Translations under genes and position numbers: made by a program
Notes under the pieces: generated by a model
Seen by the model: the letters and a program-made list of their open reading frames with translations, nothing else
Database searches by the model: none
What the model was told of the DNA's origin: nothing
From: Chersky-806 sp038252255
GTDB taxonomy: Bacteria > Actinomycetota > Acidimicrobiia > IMCC26256 > JAENVU01
NCBI GenBank assembly: GCA_038252255.1
Contig: JBBSAM010000014.1
Coordinates: 1 to 64,000, forward strand
DNA length: 64,000 nt
Direction: 5' to 3'
Shown here: positions 8,591-17,278 of the stretch, one piece after another
Layout of the letters: each line of letters begins with the position of its first letter
Position numbering within the stretch: the stretch's first letter is position 1

Positions 8591-8740
8591 GCTTCGCGCG
8601 GCGCTGTTGCGTTGATGACGACGCAAGACCGTGCGCTGGTGACGGAGCCCGAGGAACTCGACATCCTTCGATCGATCCGTGCGGCCCCGCAGTACGCGGA
8701 TATCGACGACAAGTCGGACAAGACGTAGAAGCGCGCCATC

Positions 8741-8820
8741 CGCTCAGCCTCCCACCGGCTGGCGGGACGCGCACGCGAAACCGCAGGTCACAACCCCAGA
8801 CGAGTTTCCGGCACCCACAG
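8741..8820 (-). repeat. Dispersed transposon-derived repeat, copy A
   Basis: About 78 bp aligning at roughly three-quarters identity with 37221-37300, the sequence just upstream of the transposase remnant. Shared stretches include cctcccaccg, caggtcaca and gagttt. The copy runs into the 3' end of the SDR gene. The rest of 8558-8829 shows only a 37-codon ATG frame (8615-8728) without a ribosome site; I see no supported gene there. Confidence 0.6.
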
Positions 8821-8829
8821 GTCGATTCA

Positions 8830-9636
8830 TCAGTCGGGCAGGATCCGGCGGGCCATCATGCGCTCGTAGCATCTCGGCCACACGCGCGAGACGAAGTACG
8901 AGAGCTTCGCGGTGCGCGAGTGCAGGAGGAGTCGGCGGCGATGCACCGTGGCGTCGAACACGGCGTCGGCGAGGTCAGCCGGGTCGGCGGGCGCGCCCGT
9001 CTCGGTACGCCGATGCGTCGGCGCACCGCCATGAGCACCGAGCGCGTGGTCGGCGATCCCGGTGCTCACGAACGACGGACATACCAGGGTGACACCGACA
9101 CCCGTGCCGCGCAGCTCGGCTCGCAGCGACTCGAAACATCCGTGGAGCGCGTGCTTGCTGGCCGAGTAGCCGGTGCGGAGCACCAACGGCGCGAAGCCGG
9201 CGACGCTCGACATCACCACGATCTGACCGCGCCGCTCGAGCAGGAAGGGGAGCGCAACGCTCGTCATGCCGATGGCCCCGAAGAAGTTGACGTCCATGAC
9301 GCGGTGGAGCACGTCGACGTCGGTGTCGACGAACGGGCTCACATGGGTGATCCCTGCGTTGTTGATCAGCACGTCGATGCCACCCCACGTGGCCACGACG
9401 CGACCGACGGCGACGGAGCAGTCGTCGAGCGATCTCACGTCACACGGGATCGCGATCCTGTCGCCCCCGGCTGCGTCGAGCCGGAGCACGAGCCGGTTGA
9501 GGCCACCCTCGTCGCGATCGAGCAGCGCGACGCGCGCCCCCGCGGCCGAGAACCGCTGGGCGAGTGCGCTACCGATGCCACCCGCGGCGCCCGTGATCAC
9601 CACCGAGCGTCCGGCGATGTCGAGATGCTCAGCCAC
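8830..9636 (-). CDS. SDR-family dehydrogenase/reductase
   Basis: A 268-residue classical short-chain dehydrogenase. It has the Rossmann motif TGAAGGIG, the structural NNAG, and a catalytic Ser-Tyr-Lys set in SSVAGF followed by GYSASKH (Tyr about residue 156). The motif RDEGG after the second strand suggests NAD(H) preference, though this is only a hint. Its start overlaps the epimerase stop by 8 bp, placing it last in the seven-gene operon with the ABC importer. It probably oxidises or reduces a hydroxyl/keto group of the imported compound or a product. The substrate is unknown. Confidence 0.88.
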   Translation of the reverse strand: MAEHLDIAGRSVVITGAAGGIGSALAQRFSAAGARVALLDRDEGGLNRLVLRLDAAGGDRIAIPCDVRSLDDCSVAVGRVVATWGGIDVLINNAGITHVSPFVDTDVDVLHRVMDVNFFGAIGMTSVALPFLLERRGQIVVMSSVAGFAPLVLRTGYSASKHALHGCFESLRAELRGTGVGVTLVCPSFVSTGIADHALGAHGGAPTHRRTETGAPADPADLADAVFDATVHRRRLLLHSRTAKLSYFVSRVWPRCYERMMARRILPD

Positions 9637-10600
9637 GGTCGTGGGCCTTGCGGTAGTGCTCGAACACCTCGGTGCTCGACAGCTGCGGCGAATACCCGAA
9701 CTCCTCCTTCAGCCGCGTGTTCGACAGCACCGGCCGGTAACGAAGGAAGTCGACCTGCTCGGGGCCGTACTGGCTGAGGCGCAACGGGTGGAGCACGGTG
9801 AGCGCAACCCGGATGACCCACGCGGGTAGCGGTACATAGTGCTTGCCGAGCCGGCGAGCGATCTCGGGCATCGTGGTCATGCCGTCGCCGGCCAGGTTGA
9901 AGATGCCCGACGAGCCCTCGAGGATGCCCTTGACGAGGCAGGCTACGACGTCGCGGTCCCAGATGAACGTGAAGGGCGCGTCAGAACCGGCGACCCCGAG
10001 CACGACCTTTCTCTCGAAGAGGTCGGTGATCTGATTGCGGGTCATGGCGCCGAGGATGGCGCCGGGTCGGACGACGAGCTGACGGAGCTCCGGATGCTCT
10101 GCCCGCGCCCTCGCGAGCAGCTCTTCGACCTGACGCTTGTGGTCGGAGTACGCGAACTCGGGGTTCCCGCGCAGTGCGTCGTCTTCCGACAAGGGCACAG
10201 GATTGTCGGCGTGGTAGCCGTATGCCGCGCCGCTGCTGGTGACGACCAGTTGGATGACGCCTGCATCGATGCAGGCCTGCACCACGTTCTCGGTGCCGAG
10301 GACGTCGATCGAGTACTCGAGCTCACGTGAGATTCCCTTCCCCGGATTGACGATGGCCGCCAGGTGGACGACGCAATCGACCGCGTGCGCTCGCAGCAGG
10401 TCGCCGAGGGCGGGATCACGAACGTCGCCGGTGCGGTACACGACGCCGGCGACCCGCGCATCGAGCGGTTCGTCGCGCATGTCGAGGGCAACGATCGTCG
10501 TGACGCCCGCGGCGGACAACGCCTCGATGAGCTGACGGCCGAGGTAACCCCCGGCGCCGGTTACGAGCACCGATCGATCGGTGTGCGGGTCAGCCGTCAC
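9629..10600 (-). CDS. NAD-dependent epimerase/dehydratase (extended SDR)
   Basis: A 323-residue extended SDR. It has the N-terminal GAGGYLG nucleotide-binding motif, DVRDP and HLAAIVNPG in the cofactor half, TSSGAAYG, and a YxxxK catalytic pair in AYSDHKRQ. The C-terminal substrate domain is full length. Members act on nucleotide sugars or on small hydroxy/keto compounds; the operon partners here argue for catabolism rather than glycan synthesis. It lies 9 bp downstream of the TPP enzyme gene. Confidence 0.85.
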   Translation of the reverse strand: MTADPHTDRSVLVTGAGGYLGRQLIEALSAAGVTTIVALDMRDEPLDARVAGVVYRTGDVRDPALGDLLRAHAVDCVVHLAAIVNPGKGISRELEYSIDVLGTENVVQACIDAGVIQLVVTSSGAAYGYHADNPVPLSEDDALRGNPEFAYSDHKRQVEELLARARAEHPELRQLVVRPGAILGAMTRNQITDLFERKVVLGVAGSDAPFTFIWDRDVVACLVKGILEGSSGIFNLAGDGMTTMPEIARRLGKHYVPLPAWVIRVALTVLHPLRLSQYGPEQVDFLRYRPVLSNTRLKEEFGYSPQLSSTEVFEHYRKAHDRG

Positions 10601-10609
10601 GGTGGCGCG

Positions 10610-12364
10610 TCATCCGGCCGGCTCGGTGTGCATCTCCTTGAACGTGAGGAGGTTCGGCGCGAACTTGTGGGCTTTCGGGTCGACGTCGACCTGCACGACG
10701 GCGCATCGGCCGGACGCCAAGCACCGCTCGAGCGCAGGTCGGAGCTCGTCGGGCCGCGCGACGCGCTCGCCGTGCGCCCCCATGCTCTGGGCGAGGAGGT
10801 CCCAGCGGATCTCGCCCAGATCGGTGTTGATGTGCGCTTCGTCGGGGAGCTCGCCGTCGGCCAGGAGCCGATCAGCATCAATGGCGAACTCCTGATTCAC
10901 CTTCACCATGCCCCACGCGCGGTCGCTCAGCACGAGGAACACCACGGGCAAGTGGTTGCGTACCGCCGTCTCGATCTCCTGGGGATGAAAGCCCATTGCG
11001 CCGTCGCCGGTGATGCAGTAGACCTGCCGGTCGGGAAACGCCACCTGTGCGCCCAGCGCCTGACCGAAACCGGCGCCGAGCATCCCGAACTTCCAGGTGG
11101 ACAGCAGCGTGTGCGGCACTCGGGCCTCGTGGTAGAGGTTGGCCCAGATGGCGGTGTTGCCGCCGTCGATCACCAGCACCGCACCGTCGTCGAAGACCTC
11201 CTGACAGATCGGAGCGACGTGCGCGGAGTGGATCGGCGCACCCCCTTCGGCCCGGGCCAGGTCGAGCGCCGCCCGAGCCTCATGGCGCGCCGCTGCGTAC
11301 TCGGCCAGCTTGTCCTCGCGTTGGGCGGCTCGATCCGAGACGTCGCGCTCGGCCAGCTCGCCGAGCAGCGCGATGAGGAATGCGCGAACGTCGGAAACGA
11401 TCCCGAGGTCGATCGGCTTGTTGAGGCCGAGCATCTGCTCGTCGACGTCGACCTGGACGACCCGTTGCTCAGCGGCGGCGCGCCAGTACGGCGGCTTTCC
11501 CCACCAATCGGTCTCGCCGAAGCGGGTGCCCAACGCGAGCACGACGTCGGCGTCATTGCGCACGCGGTTCGTGAGCTCGACATAGGGCATCGGAACGGAG
11601 ACGAGAGATCGCTCGTCGATCACGTCGCGCGCACCCCAGCTCGTCGTGACCGGCGCGCGCAACAGCTCGGCGAGCTCGCGGAGCTCGGCCGACGCGGCTG
11701 CGTGCAGCACGCCACTGCCGGCCTGGATCATCGGGAGCTCGGCCCCCTCGAGCAGATCTGCGACGTGACGCACGGTGATCGGATCGGGCGCGATCGGCGC
11801 CTGCCGCCGGTAGCGCTCCGGCATTGGATCGGGCGGGCTCGGGGTTTCGAACTCGGTGTTGAGCACATCCTCCGGGATGCACACGTGCACCACGCCGGGC
11901 CGGCCCTGCCACGCGATGCGGAGGGCGCGCCTGAGCATCTCCGGGATGCGCTCGTAGCTCGTTGCCGCGCCGCTCCACTTCGTCATCGGTCGCGTCACCG
12001 CCACCTGGTCGAAGTACTGGTAGGTGCCGCCACGATCGGGCGACACGATGGGGGAGCGACGCCAGCTCGTGACCAGCAGCACGCGGTTGCCCTCGCCGTT
12101 CTCGACCGCTATCCCGGGCAGTGCGTTGGCGACGCCGGGCCCGTTGCTCGCGATGCACACACCGAGTCGGCCGGTGAGGCGCGCGTACGCACCGGCCATG
12201 TGGAGGGCGGTGGTCTCGTGGCGCGGGGTGATGAGGCGGATGCCGTGCTCGCGCAGCCGCGAGTAGAGCCCGAAGTAGGAGCCGTCGATGATGCCAAACA
12301 CCGTGTCGACACCCTCGGCCTCGAGCATCTGCACCACGCGTTCCCCGCCCAACATCTTGGTCAT
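10610..12364 (-). CDS. Thiamine-diphosphate enzyme, acetolactate synthase/decarboxylase-like
   Basis: A 584-residue three-domain TPP enzyme. The N-terminal PYR domain has the catalytic Glu50 in RHETTALHMAGAYARLTG, the middle domain spans about 195-330, and the C-terminal PP domain has GDGAMGFHPQE (about 453) with the following asparagine-type metal loop. Length and layout fit acetolactate synthase, benzoylformate or oxalyl-CoA decarboxylase relatives. The absence of a regulatory subunit and the location inside an ABC-importer operon argue against a biosynthetic IlvB. It likely decarboxylates or ligates a 2-oxo acid derived from the imported substrate; the substrate is unknown. Confidence 0.85.
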   Translation of the reverse strand: MTKMLGGERVVQMLEAEGVDTVFGIIDGSYFGLYSRLREHGIRLITPRHETTALHMAGAYARLTGRLGVCIASNGPGVANALPGIAVENGEGNRVLLVTSWRRSPIVSPDRGGTYQYFDQVAVTRPMTKWSGAATSYERIPEMLRRALRIAWQGRPGVVHVCIPEDVLNTEFETPSPPDPMPERYRRQAPIAPDPITVRHVADLLEGAELPMIQAGSGVLHAAASAELRELAELLRAPVTTSWGARDVIDERSLVSVPMPYVELTNRVRNDADVVLALGTRFGETDWWGKPPYWRAAAEQRVVQVDVDEQMLGLNKPIDLGIVSDVRAFLIALLGELAERDVSDRAAQREDKLAEYAAARHEARAALDLARAEGGAPIHSAHVAPICQEVFDDGAVLVIDGGNTAIWANLYHEARVPHTLLSTWKFGMLGAGFGQALGAQVAFPDRQVYCITGDGAMGFHPQEIETAVRNHLPVVFLVLSDRAWGMVKVNQEFAIDADRLLADGELPDEAHINTDLGEIRWDLLAQSMGAHGERVARPDELRPALERCLASGRCAVVQVDVDPKAHKFAPNLLTFKEMHTEPAG

Positions 12365-12382
12365 CTCGTTCCTCTTCTGCGC

Positions 12383-13411
12383 TCAGGCGCCTGTCGCGGA
12401 GACGGGCGTGTTGACCGGGTACCAGCAGGCGTATTCGTGACCGGGAGTCTCGGCCGGCTGGAGCGGCGGCTCCTCCACCCGGCACCGATCGCGTGTGTAC
12501 GGGCAGCGGGGCGCGAAGCGGCAACCCGGCGTGATCCGAAGGAGATCGGGGGGCCGTCCCTTGATCACCTCGAGGCGAGTGTGACTGGGTTCCGTCAGCT
12601 TCGGGATCGAGTGCAGCAGTGCCTCCGTGTAGGGCATGCGCATCGCGGCGAAGAGCGTGCGGGTAGGGGCCCGCTCCACGATCCGTCCTGCGTACATCAC
12701 CGCGATCTCGTCGGCGCGCCCCGCCACCACCCCGAGGTCGTGCGTCACGAGGATCATCGCCATGTTCCGCTCGCGTTGCTGCGTCTGGAGGAGATCGAGG
12801 ATCTGGGCCTGGACGGTCACGTCCAGAGCGGTGGTGGGCTCGTCGGCGACCAGCAGCTTCGGGCCGCACGCGAGCGCCACGGCGATCATCACCCGCTGAC
12901 ACATCCCGCCCGAGAGCTGGTGCGGGTAGTCGCGCAGCCGGCGCTCGGGCTCGGGTATGCCGACCGAGCGGAGCAACGCAAGTGCGCTCTCGCGGGCCTC
13001 GTCGCGCGGCACGTCGAAGTGCTCGTGGATCGACTCGGTGATCTGGTTCCCGATGCGCATGACCGGGTTCAGCGAGGTCATCGGGTCCTGGAACACCATC
13101 GCCATCTGCGCGCCCCAATAGGGCCGCATCTCCCTGGGTGCGAGCCCGGCGATCTCCCGACCCTCGAAGCGGATCGAACCGTGCTGCTCGACGCCGCGGC
13201 GCGGCAGCAGCCCCATGATCGAGTCGGAGAGCACGGTCTTGCCGGAACCCGACTCGCCGACCAGGCCCAGCGTCCGGCCCCGGTCGAGGGTGAACGACAC
13301 GCCGTCGACTGCGCGTAACCGACCTTCGGGGGTGACGAAGTGGGTGGTGAGCCCGGTTACCTCGAGCAGCGGGCCACCGGGTGCGTCCTTGAAGCGGTTG
13401 GGTGCGGTCAA
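12383..13411 (-). CDS. Peptide/nickel-type ABC transporter ATPase (OppD/DppD family)
   Basis: A 342-residue nucleotide-binding subunit. It has Walker A GESGSGKT, signature LSGGMCQR, Walker B LLVADEP and the C-terminal oligopeptide/dipeptide extension with four cysteines (GCRFAPRCPYTRDRC and CWYP), as found in DppD-type ATPases. The start is TTG 13411, overlapping the DppC stop (TTGA); upstream in-frame sequence is shadow. No OppF partner is present in the operon, so the ATPase either homodimerises or borrows a second subunit from elsewhere. Confidence 0.92.
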   Translation of the reverse strand: MTAPNRFKDAPGGPLLEVTGLTTHFVTPEGRLRAVDGVSFTLDRGRTLGLVGESGSGKTVLSDSIMGLLPRRGVEQHGSIRFEGREIAGLAPREMRPYWGAQMAMVFQDPMTSLNPVMRIGNQITESIHEHFDVPRDEARESALALLRSVGIPEPERRLRDYPHQLSGGMCQRVMIAVALACGPKLLVADEPTTALDVTVQAQILDLLQTQQRERNMAMILVTHDLGVVAGRADEIAVMYAGRIVERAPTRTLFAAMRMPYTEALLHSIPKLTEPSHTRLEVIKGRPPDLLRITPGCRFAPRCPYTRDRCRVEEPPLQPAETPGHEYACWYPVNTPVSATGA

Positions 13412-14304
13412 ATCGCTGCCTCGCGGACATCGAACCGGGCGCGGATGGCGTCGCCGAGGAAATTGAGTGCGAGCACGGTGAGGAAGATCGCTGTTGCGGG
13501 AGCGAGCACCACCCACGGCGTGGTCTCGAGGTCGGCGCGACCCGCGGCGATCATCGTGCCCCACGTGATGGTGCCGGTCTTCACACCCGCACCGAGCAGG
13601 CTGAGCCCGCCCTCGGCGACGATGGCGACGGCGATGCCGAGCAATGCGACGGAGAACATCGCGGGCAGCACATTGGGCAGGATCTCCCGCACGATGATCC
13701 GTCCGTCACGCGCGCCCTGGGCGCGAGCGGCGAGCACGAACTCCCGCTGCGACCACGTCAGCGTGTTCGCGCGCGTGATGCGGCCGAGCTGCGGGATGGC
13801 CACGATCCCCAAGGCGACGATCATGTTGCGAACGTCGGGTCCGAGGAACACGTTGAACGCGAGGGCCAGGATCAAGGCGGGGACCGAGAGCATCACGTCG
13901 AACGCTCCCGCGACCGTCGCGTCGATCCGGTGCCCGTGGTAGCCGCCGAGCAGCCCGAGCGCGCCACCTACCACAAGGCCGATCGCGATCGCGCCGAAAC
14001 CGATGAGCAGCGAGGCTCGCGCTCCGTACACGACGCGGGCGAGCACGTCACGGCCGTTGGCGTCGCCTCCGAGGAGCGCCGCGCTCGACGGCGCCTGGCG
14101 CGCGATCGACGCATTGCTCACGTCGGGGTCGGCGATCGGCAGGACGGGTGCGAGCAGAGCGCACACGACCAGCAGCACCACCCAGCCGGCCGCGATCCAG
14201 CCGCCGATGCCGAAACCGCGGCGGCGTACGCGAGTTGACGACTCCTTGGCCGCGACTTCGACCTCGGCTTCGAGCAGCTCCGAGCTGCGCGGCACCTCAT
14301 CCAT
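13408..14304 (-). CDS. ABC transporter permease, DppC/OppC family
   Basis: A 298-residue permease. It has a cytoplasmic N-terminal stretch of about 40 residues, a first helix at GWIAAGWVVLLVVCALLAP, the periplasmic segment GGDANGRDVLARVVYGARAS typical of DppC, and the EAA loop RITRANTLTWSQREFVLAARAQGA (shown here as key residues R-E-F-V-A-A-R-G). ATG 14304 lies 8 bp inside the DppB coding end. It forms the channel with DppB. Confidence 0.9.
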   Translation of the reverse strand: MDEVPRSSELLEAEVEVAAKESSTRVRRRGFGIGGWIAAGWVVLLVVCALLAPVLPIADPDVSNASIARQAPSSAALLGGDANGRDVLARVVYGARASLLIGFGAIAIGLVVGGALGLLGGYHGHRIDATVAGAFDVMLSVPALILALAFNVFLGPDVRNMIVALGIVAIPQLGRITRANTLTWSQREFVLAARAQGARDGRIIVREILPNVLPAMFSVALLGIAVAIVAEGGLSLLGAGVKTGTITWGTMIAAGRADLETTPWVVLAPATAIFLTVLALNFLGDAIRARFDVREAAI

Positions 14305-15241
14305 TCCGGATCCGGGGGTCGAGGACGGTGTAGAGGAAGTCGACGCCGAAGTTGATGAGCACGTAGCCGACGGCGATGAGCGCGACGTAGCTCTGGAGCG
14401 CCACGTACTGCTGGCCGATGATCGCGTTGTAGATCTCGGTGCCCAGGCCGGGCAGGCTGAACACGGTCTCCACCACCACGGCGCTGCCCACCAGCGTGCC
14501 CATGTTGAGGCCGGCAAAGGTGAGCAGCGTGAGGCTCGACAGCCGGAACGCGTGGTGCCACAGGACGCGCTGGGTGCTGATGCCCTTCGAGCGCGCGGTC
14601 TTCATGAAGCTTTCCTGGAGTGTGGCGATCATGTCGCTGCGCAATAGCCGCATGTACAGCGCGATCTCCCCCGCGGCGAGCGAGATCGTGGGCAGCGCCA
14701 TCGAACGGAAGTGCTCGACGGGGTCGGTGCCGAAAGCGACGTACTGCCCGGCCGGGAGCCATTGCAGCTTGGCGCCCACGAAATACGCGAGGTACAGCCC
14801 GAGCACGAAGCTCGGGATCGAAAGGAGCCCGAACGCCGAGGCGCTGGCGGTCTTGTCGAGCCATGTACCCGCCCGGTACGCAGAGAGCACCCCGAGCGGG
14901 ATCGCGACGAGGAGAGCGAGCACCTGCGCGTACAGGATCAGCAGGAGCGTCACCGGCGCTGAGCTTGCCAACACCTTCGACACGGGTGTGCGCGACGGGT
15001 ACACCTTGCCGAAGTCGCCGGTCGCGAGGCCGCCGATCCACGCTCCGTACTGCTGCACGGCCGGCTTGTCGAGGCCGATCTCCTTGCGCAGCTCGGCGCG
15101 CTGGGTCGCGAGGTTGGTCCCGAAGGGGATCATCTTCTTCACCGGGTCGCCCGGGAAGAGCCGGACGAGCATGAAGGTCCCAAAAGTCACGAGGAACAGC
15201 ACGACGACGAGACGGACAAGCTTTCCGGCGATGCGGCGCAT
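14297..15241 (-). CDS. ABC transporter permease, DppB/OppB family
   Basis: A 314-residue permease. It has an N-terminal helix starting MRRIAGKLVRLVVVLFLV, the conserved FPGDP after it, and the EAA loop around MIATLQESFMKTARSKG followed by LPGLG near the end. ATG 15241 is chosen because the family starts immediately before the first helix; the longer frame upstream is shadow of the binding-protein gene. It is 37 bp downstream of the binding-protein gene. Confidence 0.9.
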   Translation of the reverse strand: MRRIAGKLVRLVVVLFLVTFGTFMLVRLFPGDPVKKMIPFGTNLATQRAELRKEIGLDKPAVQQYGAWIGGLATGDFGKVYPSRTPVSKVLASSAPVTLLLILYAQVLALLVAIPLGVLSAYRAGTWLDKTASASAFGLLSIPSFVLGLYLAYFVGAKLQWLPAGQYVAFGTDPVEHFRSMALPTISLAAGEIALYMRLLRSDMIATLQESFMKTARSKGISTQRVLWHHAFRLSSLTLLTFAGLNMGTLVGSAVVVETVFSLPGLGTEIYNAIIGQQYVALQSYVALIAVGYVLINFGVDFLYTVLDPRIRNG

Positions 15242-15278
15242 ACCGATCGCGCTCAGGTGGGGTAGCCGGTCGTGCAGC

Positions 15279-16934
15279 TCATTTGCTGACCCAGATCCCT
15301 GCCGTCGGGTGCAGACCGGCGAGGAGCGGGAACGGCTTGCTGCCGTCGGGTAGGGGTGGGCCGAGGATCCCGTGCACGTCGGGGCGCGTCGCGATCCCCC
15401 AGGTGACGTACCAGGCCCATACGTTCCAGATGTTCTTGGCGAACTCCTTCGTGATGCCTTCGTATGCCGCGGCGCGCTGCGCAGGATCGGACGTCGCGCG
15501 GCCCCGCTCGAGCAGGCGGTCAATCTCGGGGTCGTTGATCTTGCCGAAGTTGGTGAGCTCGCCGCTGTGCCACCAGACGTAGTTGATGTCGGGGTCCTCG
15601 CCCGCGTGGTTGCGCCAGAGCAGCACGTTGTAGTCGCCTGAGATCGCGGTGCTGATCTCCGCGGTCTGATCCACCATGGCGATGTCGGCGGAGATGCCGG
15701 CCTTCTCGATCTGTTGCTTCAGGAGCTCGGCCTCGTTGCGGTTCTGGCTGTCGGGAAGGATCACGAACTGGACGTTGAACCGGCCGCCGTGCGCGGCCTT
15801 CACCTCCTTGACGAGCTTCTTCGCTTTCGCGAGGTCGTGCTTTGGGAAGCCGGGGTCGGCGACATACCCGGGAATGCCCTTGTCGAAGGGCCCGTTGGCG
15901 ACCGTCGCCCGGCCCAGGTTGCGGAGCTGGTTGATCTCGTTGCGGTCGAGAGCGAGAGCGAATGCCAGGCGGGCCTTGGGGTCGTCGAACGGCGGCTTGC
16001 CCGCGTTCAGCAGGTAGTAGCGGTTCTCGCGCCCCGTCGTCTCGATCGTGAGCCTGATCGCGCCGCTCTCGGCCTTCCGCCCGAGCTGGTCGATATCAGG
16101 CTCGAAGTCGGTGTGCATGATGTCGAGCTGCCCGGCCTCGAGCTGGGTGATTCGCTGCGCCGGCTCGACGACGCCGACGAAGGTGATCGCATCGAGGTAC
16201 GGCAATTGCCGGCCGTTGGCGTCCTTGCGCCAGTAGTCGGAGTTCTTCACGAGCTCGATGGGCGCGCCGGGAGTCCAGCTGCCTTTGAGCTTGAAGGGCC
16301 CGGTCCCGATCAGCTTGCTCGGGCACGTCTGATTGTCGGCGAGCTGGGCGCTGGCCATCATCCCCATCCGCCCGAAGCTGAAGAGGTAAGCGGGGAACGC
16401 CACCCATGGCGACGACATCTTCACGACGACGCTCAGGGGGCCGGTCACGGTGACGTCGGTGACGGGCTTGAGCACGAGCGAGAACAACGCGGAGCTGATG
16501 TTCGGGTTCTTGCCTCGGTACGAGTCGAGGTTGAGCTTCACGGTCTCGGCGTTGAGTGGGGAACCGTCGGTGAAGGTGATGCCGGGTCGGAGCTTGATCG
16601 TCCATTCGGTGAAGTCTGCGTTGGGTGTGACGGACTCGGCGAGGTACGGGACGTACTTACCCTTGTCGTTGGGCCACGTGAGCGGGTCGTAGATCGAGTC
16701 GGCCACCATGACGCCGGAGATCGCGAGCTGTCCTGACGGGAGGCAGAAGCCCCCGCCGGTGTCGCTCTCGACCCCGTAGACGACCTTGCCGCCGGACGTG
16801 GGCTTGCCCGAGTCGGCCGCCGTGGTGCCCGCCGACCCCGAGCCGTTCTTGCTGCTGCTGCCGCCGCCGCACGCAGCCACGACGATGACGAGCACCCCCA
16901 CGAGGGCTACGAGACGACGACGTTGCCAACCCAT
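15279..16934 (-). CDS. Extracellular solute-binding lipoprotein, family 5
   Basis: A 551-residue lipoprotein of the peptide/nickel binding family. The signal peptide is MGWQRRRLVALVGVLVIVV with lipobox VAAC, followed by a Ser/Gly linker. SBP_bac_5 features include VESDTGG and SNDYWRK-type segments (NSDYWRK here). ATG 16934 has a strong GGGAGG site (16941-16946 on the opposite strand) at 7 bp. It is the first gene of the operon running through DppB, DppC, DppD, TPP enzyme, epimerase and SDR. Because family 5 also binds non-peptides, the neighbouring TPP and SDR enzymes suggest an organic-acid or sugar-derived ligand. Confidence 0.92.
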   Translation of the reverse strand: MGWQRRRLVALVGVLVIVVAACGGGSSSKNGSGSAGTTAADSGKPTSGGKVVYGVESDTGGGFCLPSGQLAISGVMVADSIYDPLTWPNDKGKYVPYLAESVTPNADFTEWTIKLRPGITFTDGSPLNAETVKLNLDSYRGKNPNISSALFSLVLKPVTDVTVTGPLSVVVKMSSPWVAFPAYLFSFGRMGMMASAQLADNQTCPSKLIGTGPFKLKGSWTPGAPIELVKNSDYWRKDANGRQLPYLDAITFVGVVEPAQRITQLEAGQLDIMHTDFEPDIDQLGRKAESGAIRLTIETTGRENRYYLLNAGKPPFDDPKARLAFALALDRNEINQLRNLGRATVANGPFDKGIPGYVADPGFPKHDLAKAKKLVKEVKAAHGGRFNVQFVILPDSQNRNEAELLKQQIEKAGISADIAMVDQTAEISTAISGDYNVLLWRNHAGEDPDINYVWWHSGELTNFGKINDPEIDRLLERGRATSDPAQRAAAYEGITKEFAKNIWNVWAWYVTWGIATRPDVHGILGPPLPDGSKPFPLLAGLHPTAGIWVSK

Positions 16935-17278
16935 CTGGTTCCTCCCGACTTGCCGACCGCCGGCTACGAACGCAGTCCACTCGCCGTACCTCTTCGCGTC
17001 AGGCAATGCCGTCGCGCGGGGATGGACGCACGCCGGAACCGTCGATGATCATCGCCTGCGAGAACGAGACGCCGGATGCCAAACTGCGAATCGCAGAACT
17101 GAGAATTCGCCCCACCTCACGTTGATCGAGACTTACTCGCGCCGCCCCGACGCGCAACATCATCATGGGCTCCTTCCGGCGGGCGAACCAGGGGCGAAGG
17201 TCCCTCGGGGTGCACGACCGGCCCGGCTCGACCCGATCTCTTGAAGCTGGTGAGGGCCCACCGTAGGGTTGCGAACAG
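16935..17278. other. Divergent intergenic region (344 bp)
   Basis: This separates the minus-strand importer operon from the plus-strand liv operon. It holds the palindrome variant at 17190-17204 and no convincing gene. Promoters for both operons must lie here but I cannot place them. Confidence 0.6.
17190..17204 (+). promoter_or_regulatory. DosR/DevR-like palindrome variant upstream of livF
   Basis: AGGGGCGAAGGTCCC matches 13 of 15 bases of the repeated AGGGCCGAAGGTCCT box. It lies 74 bp before the livF start. Regulation is inference. Confidence 0.4.

Noticed and set aside
8615..8728. 37-codon ATG frame after the hydrogenase-like operon
   Set aside because: No ribosome site, no family match, and adjoining transposon-derived repeat.
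10364..13318. 984-codon plus-strand frame
   Set aside because: Antisense to the TPP enzyme, epimerase and OppD-type ATPase genes, which all carry complete family motifs; the frame itself has none.
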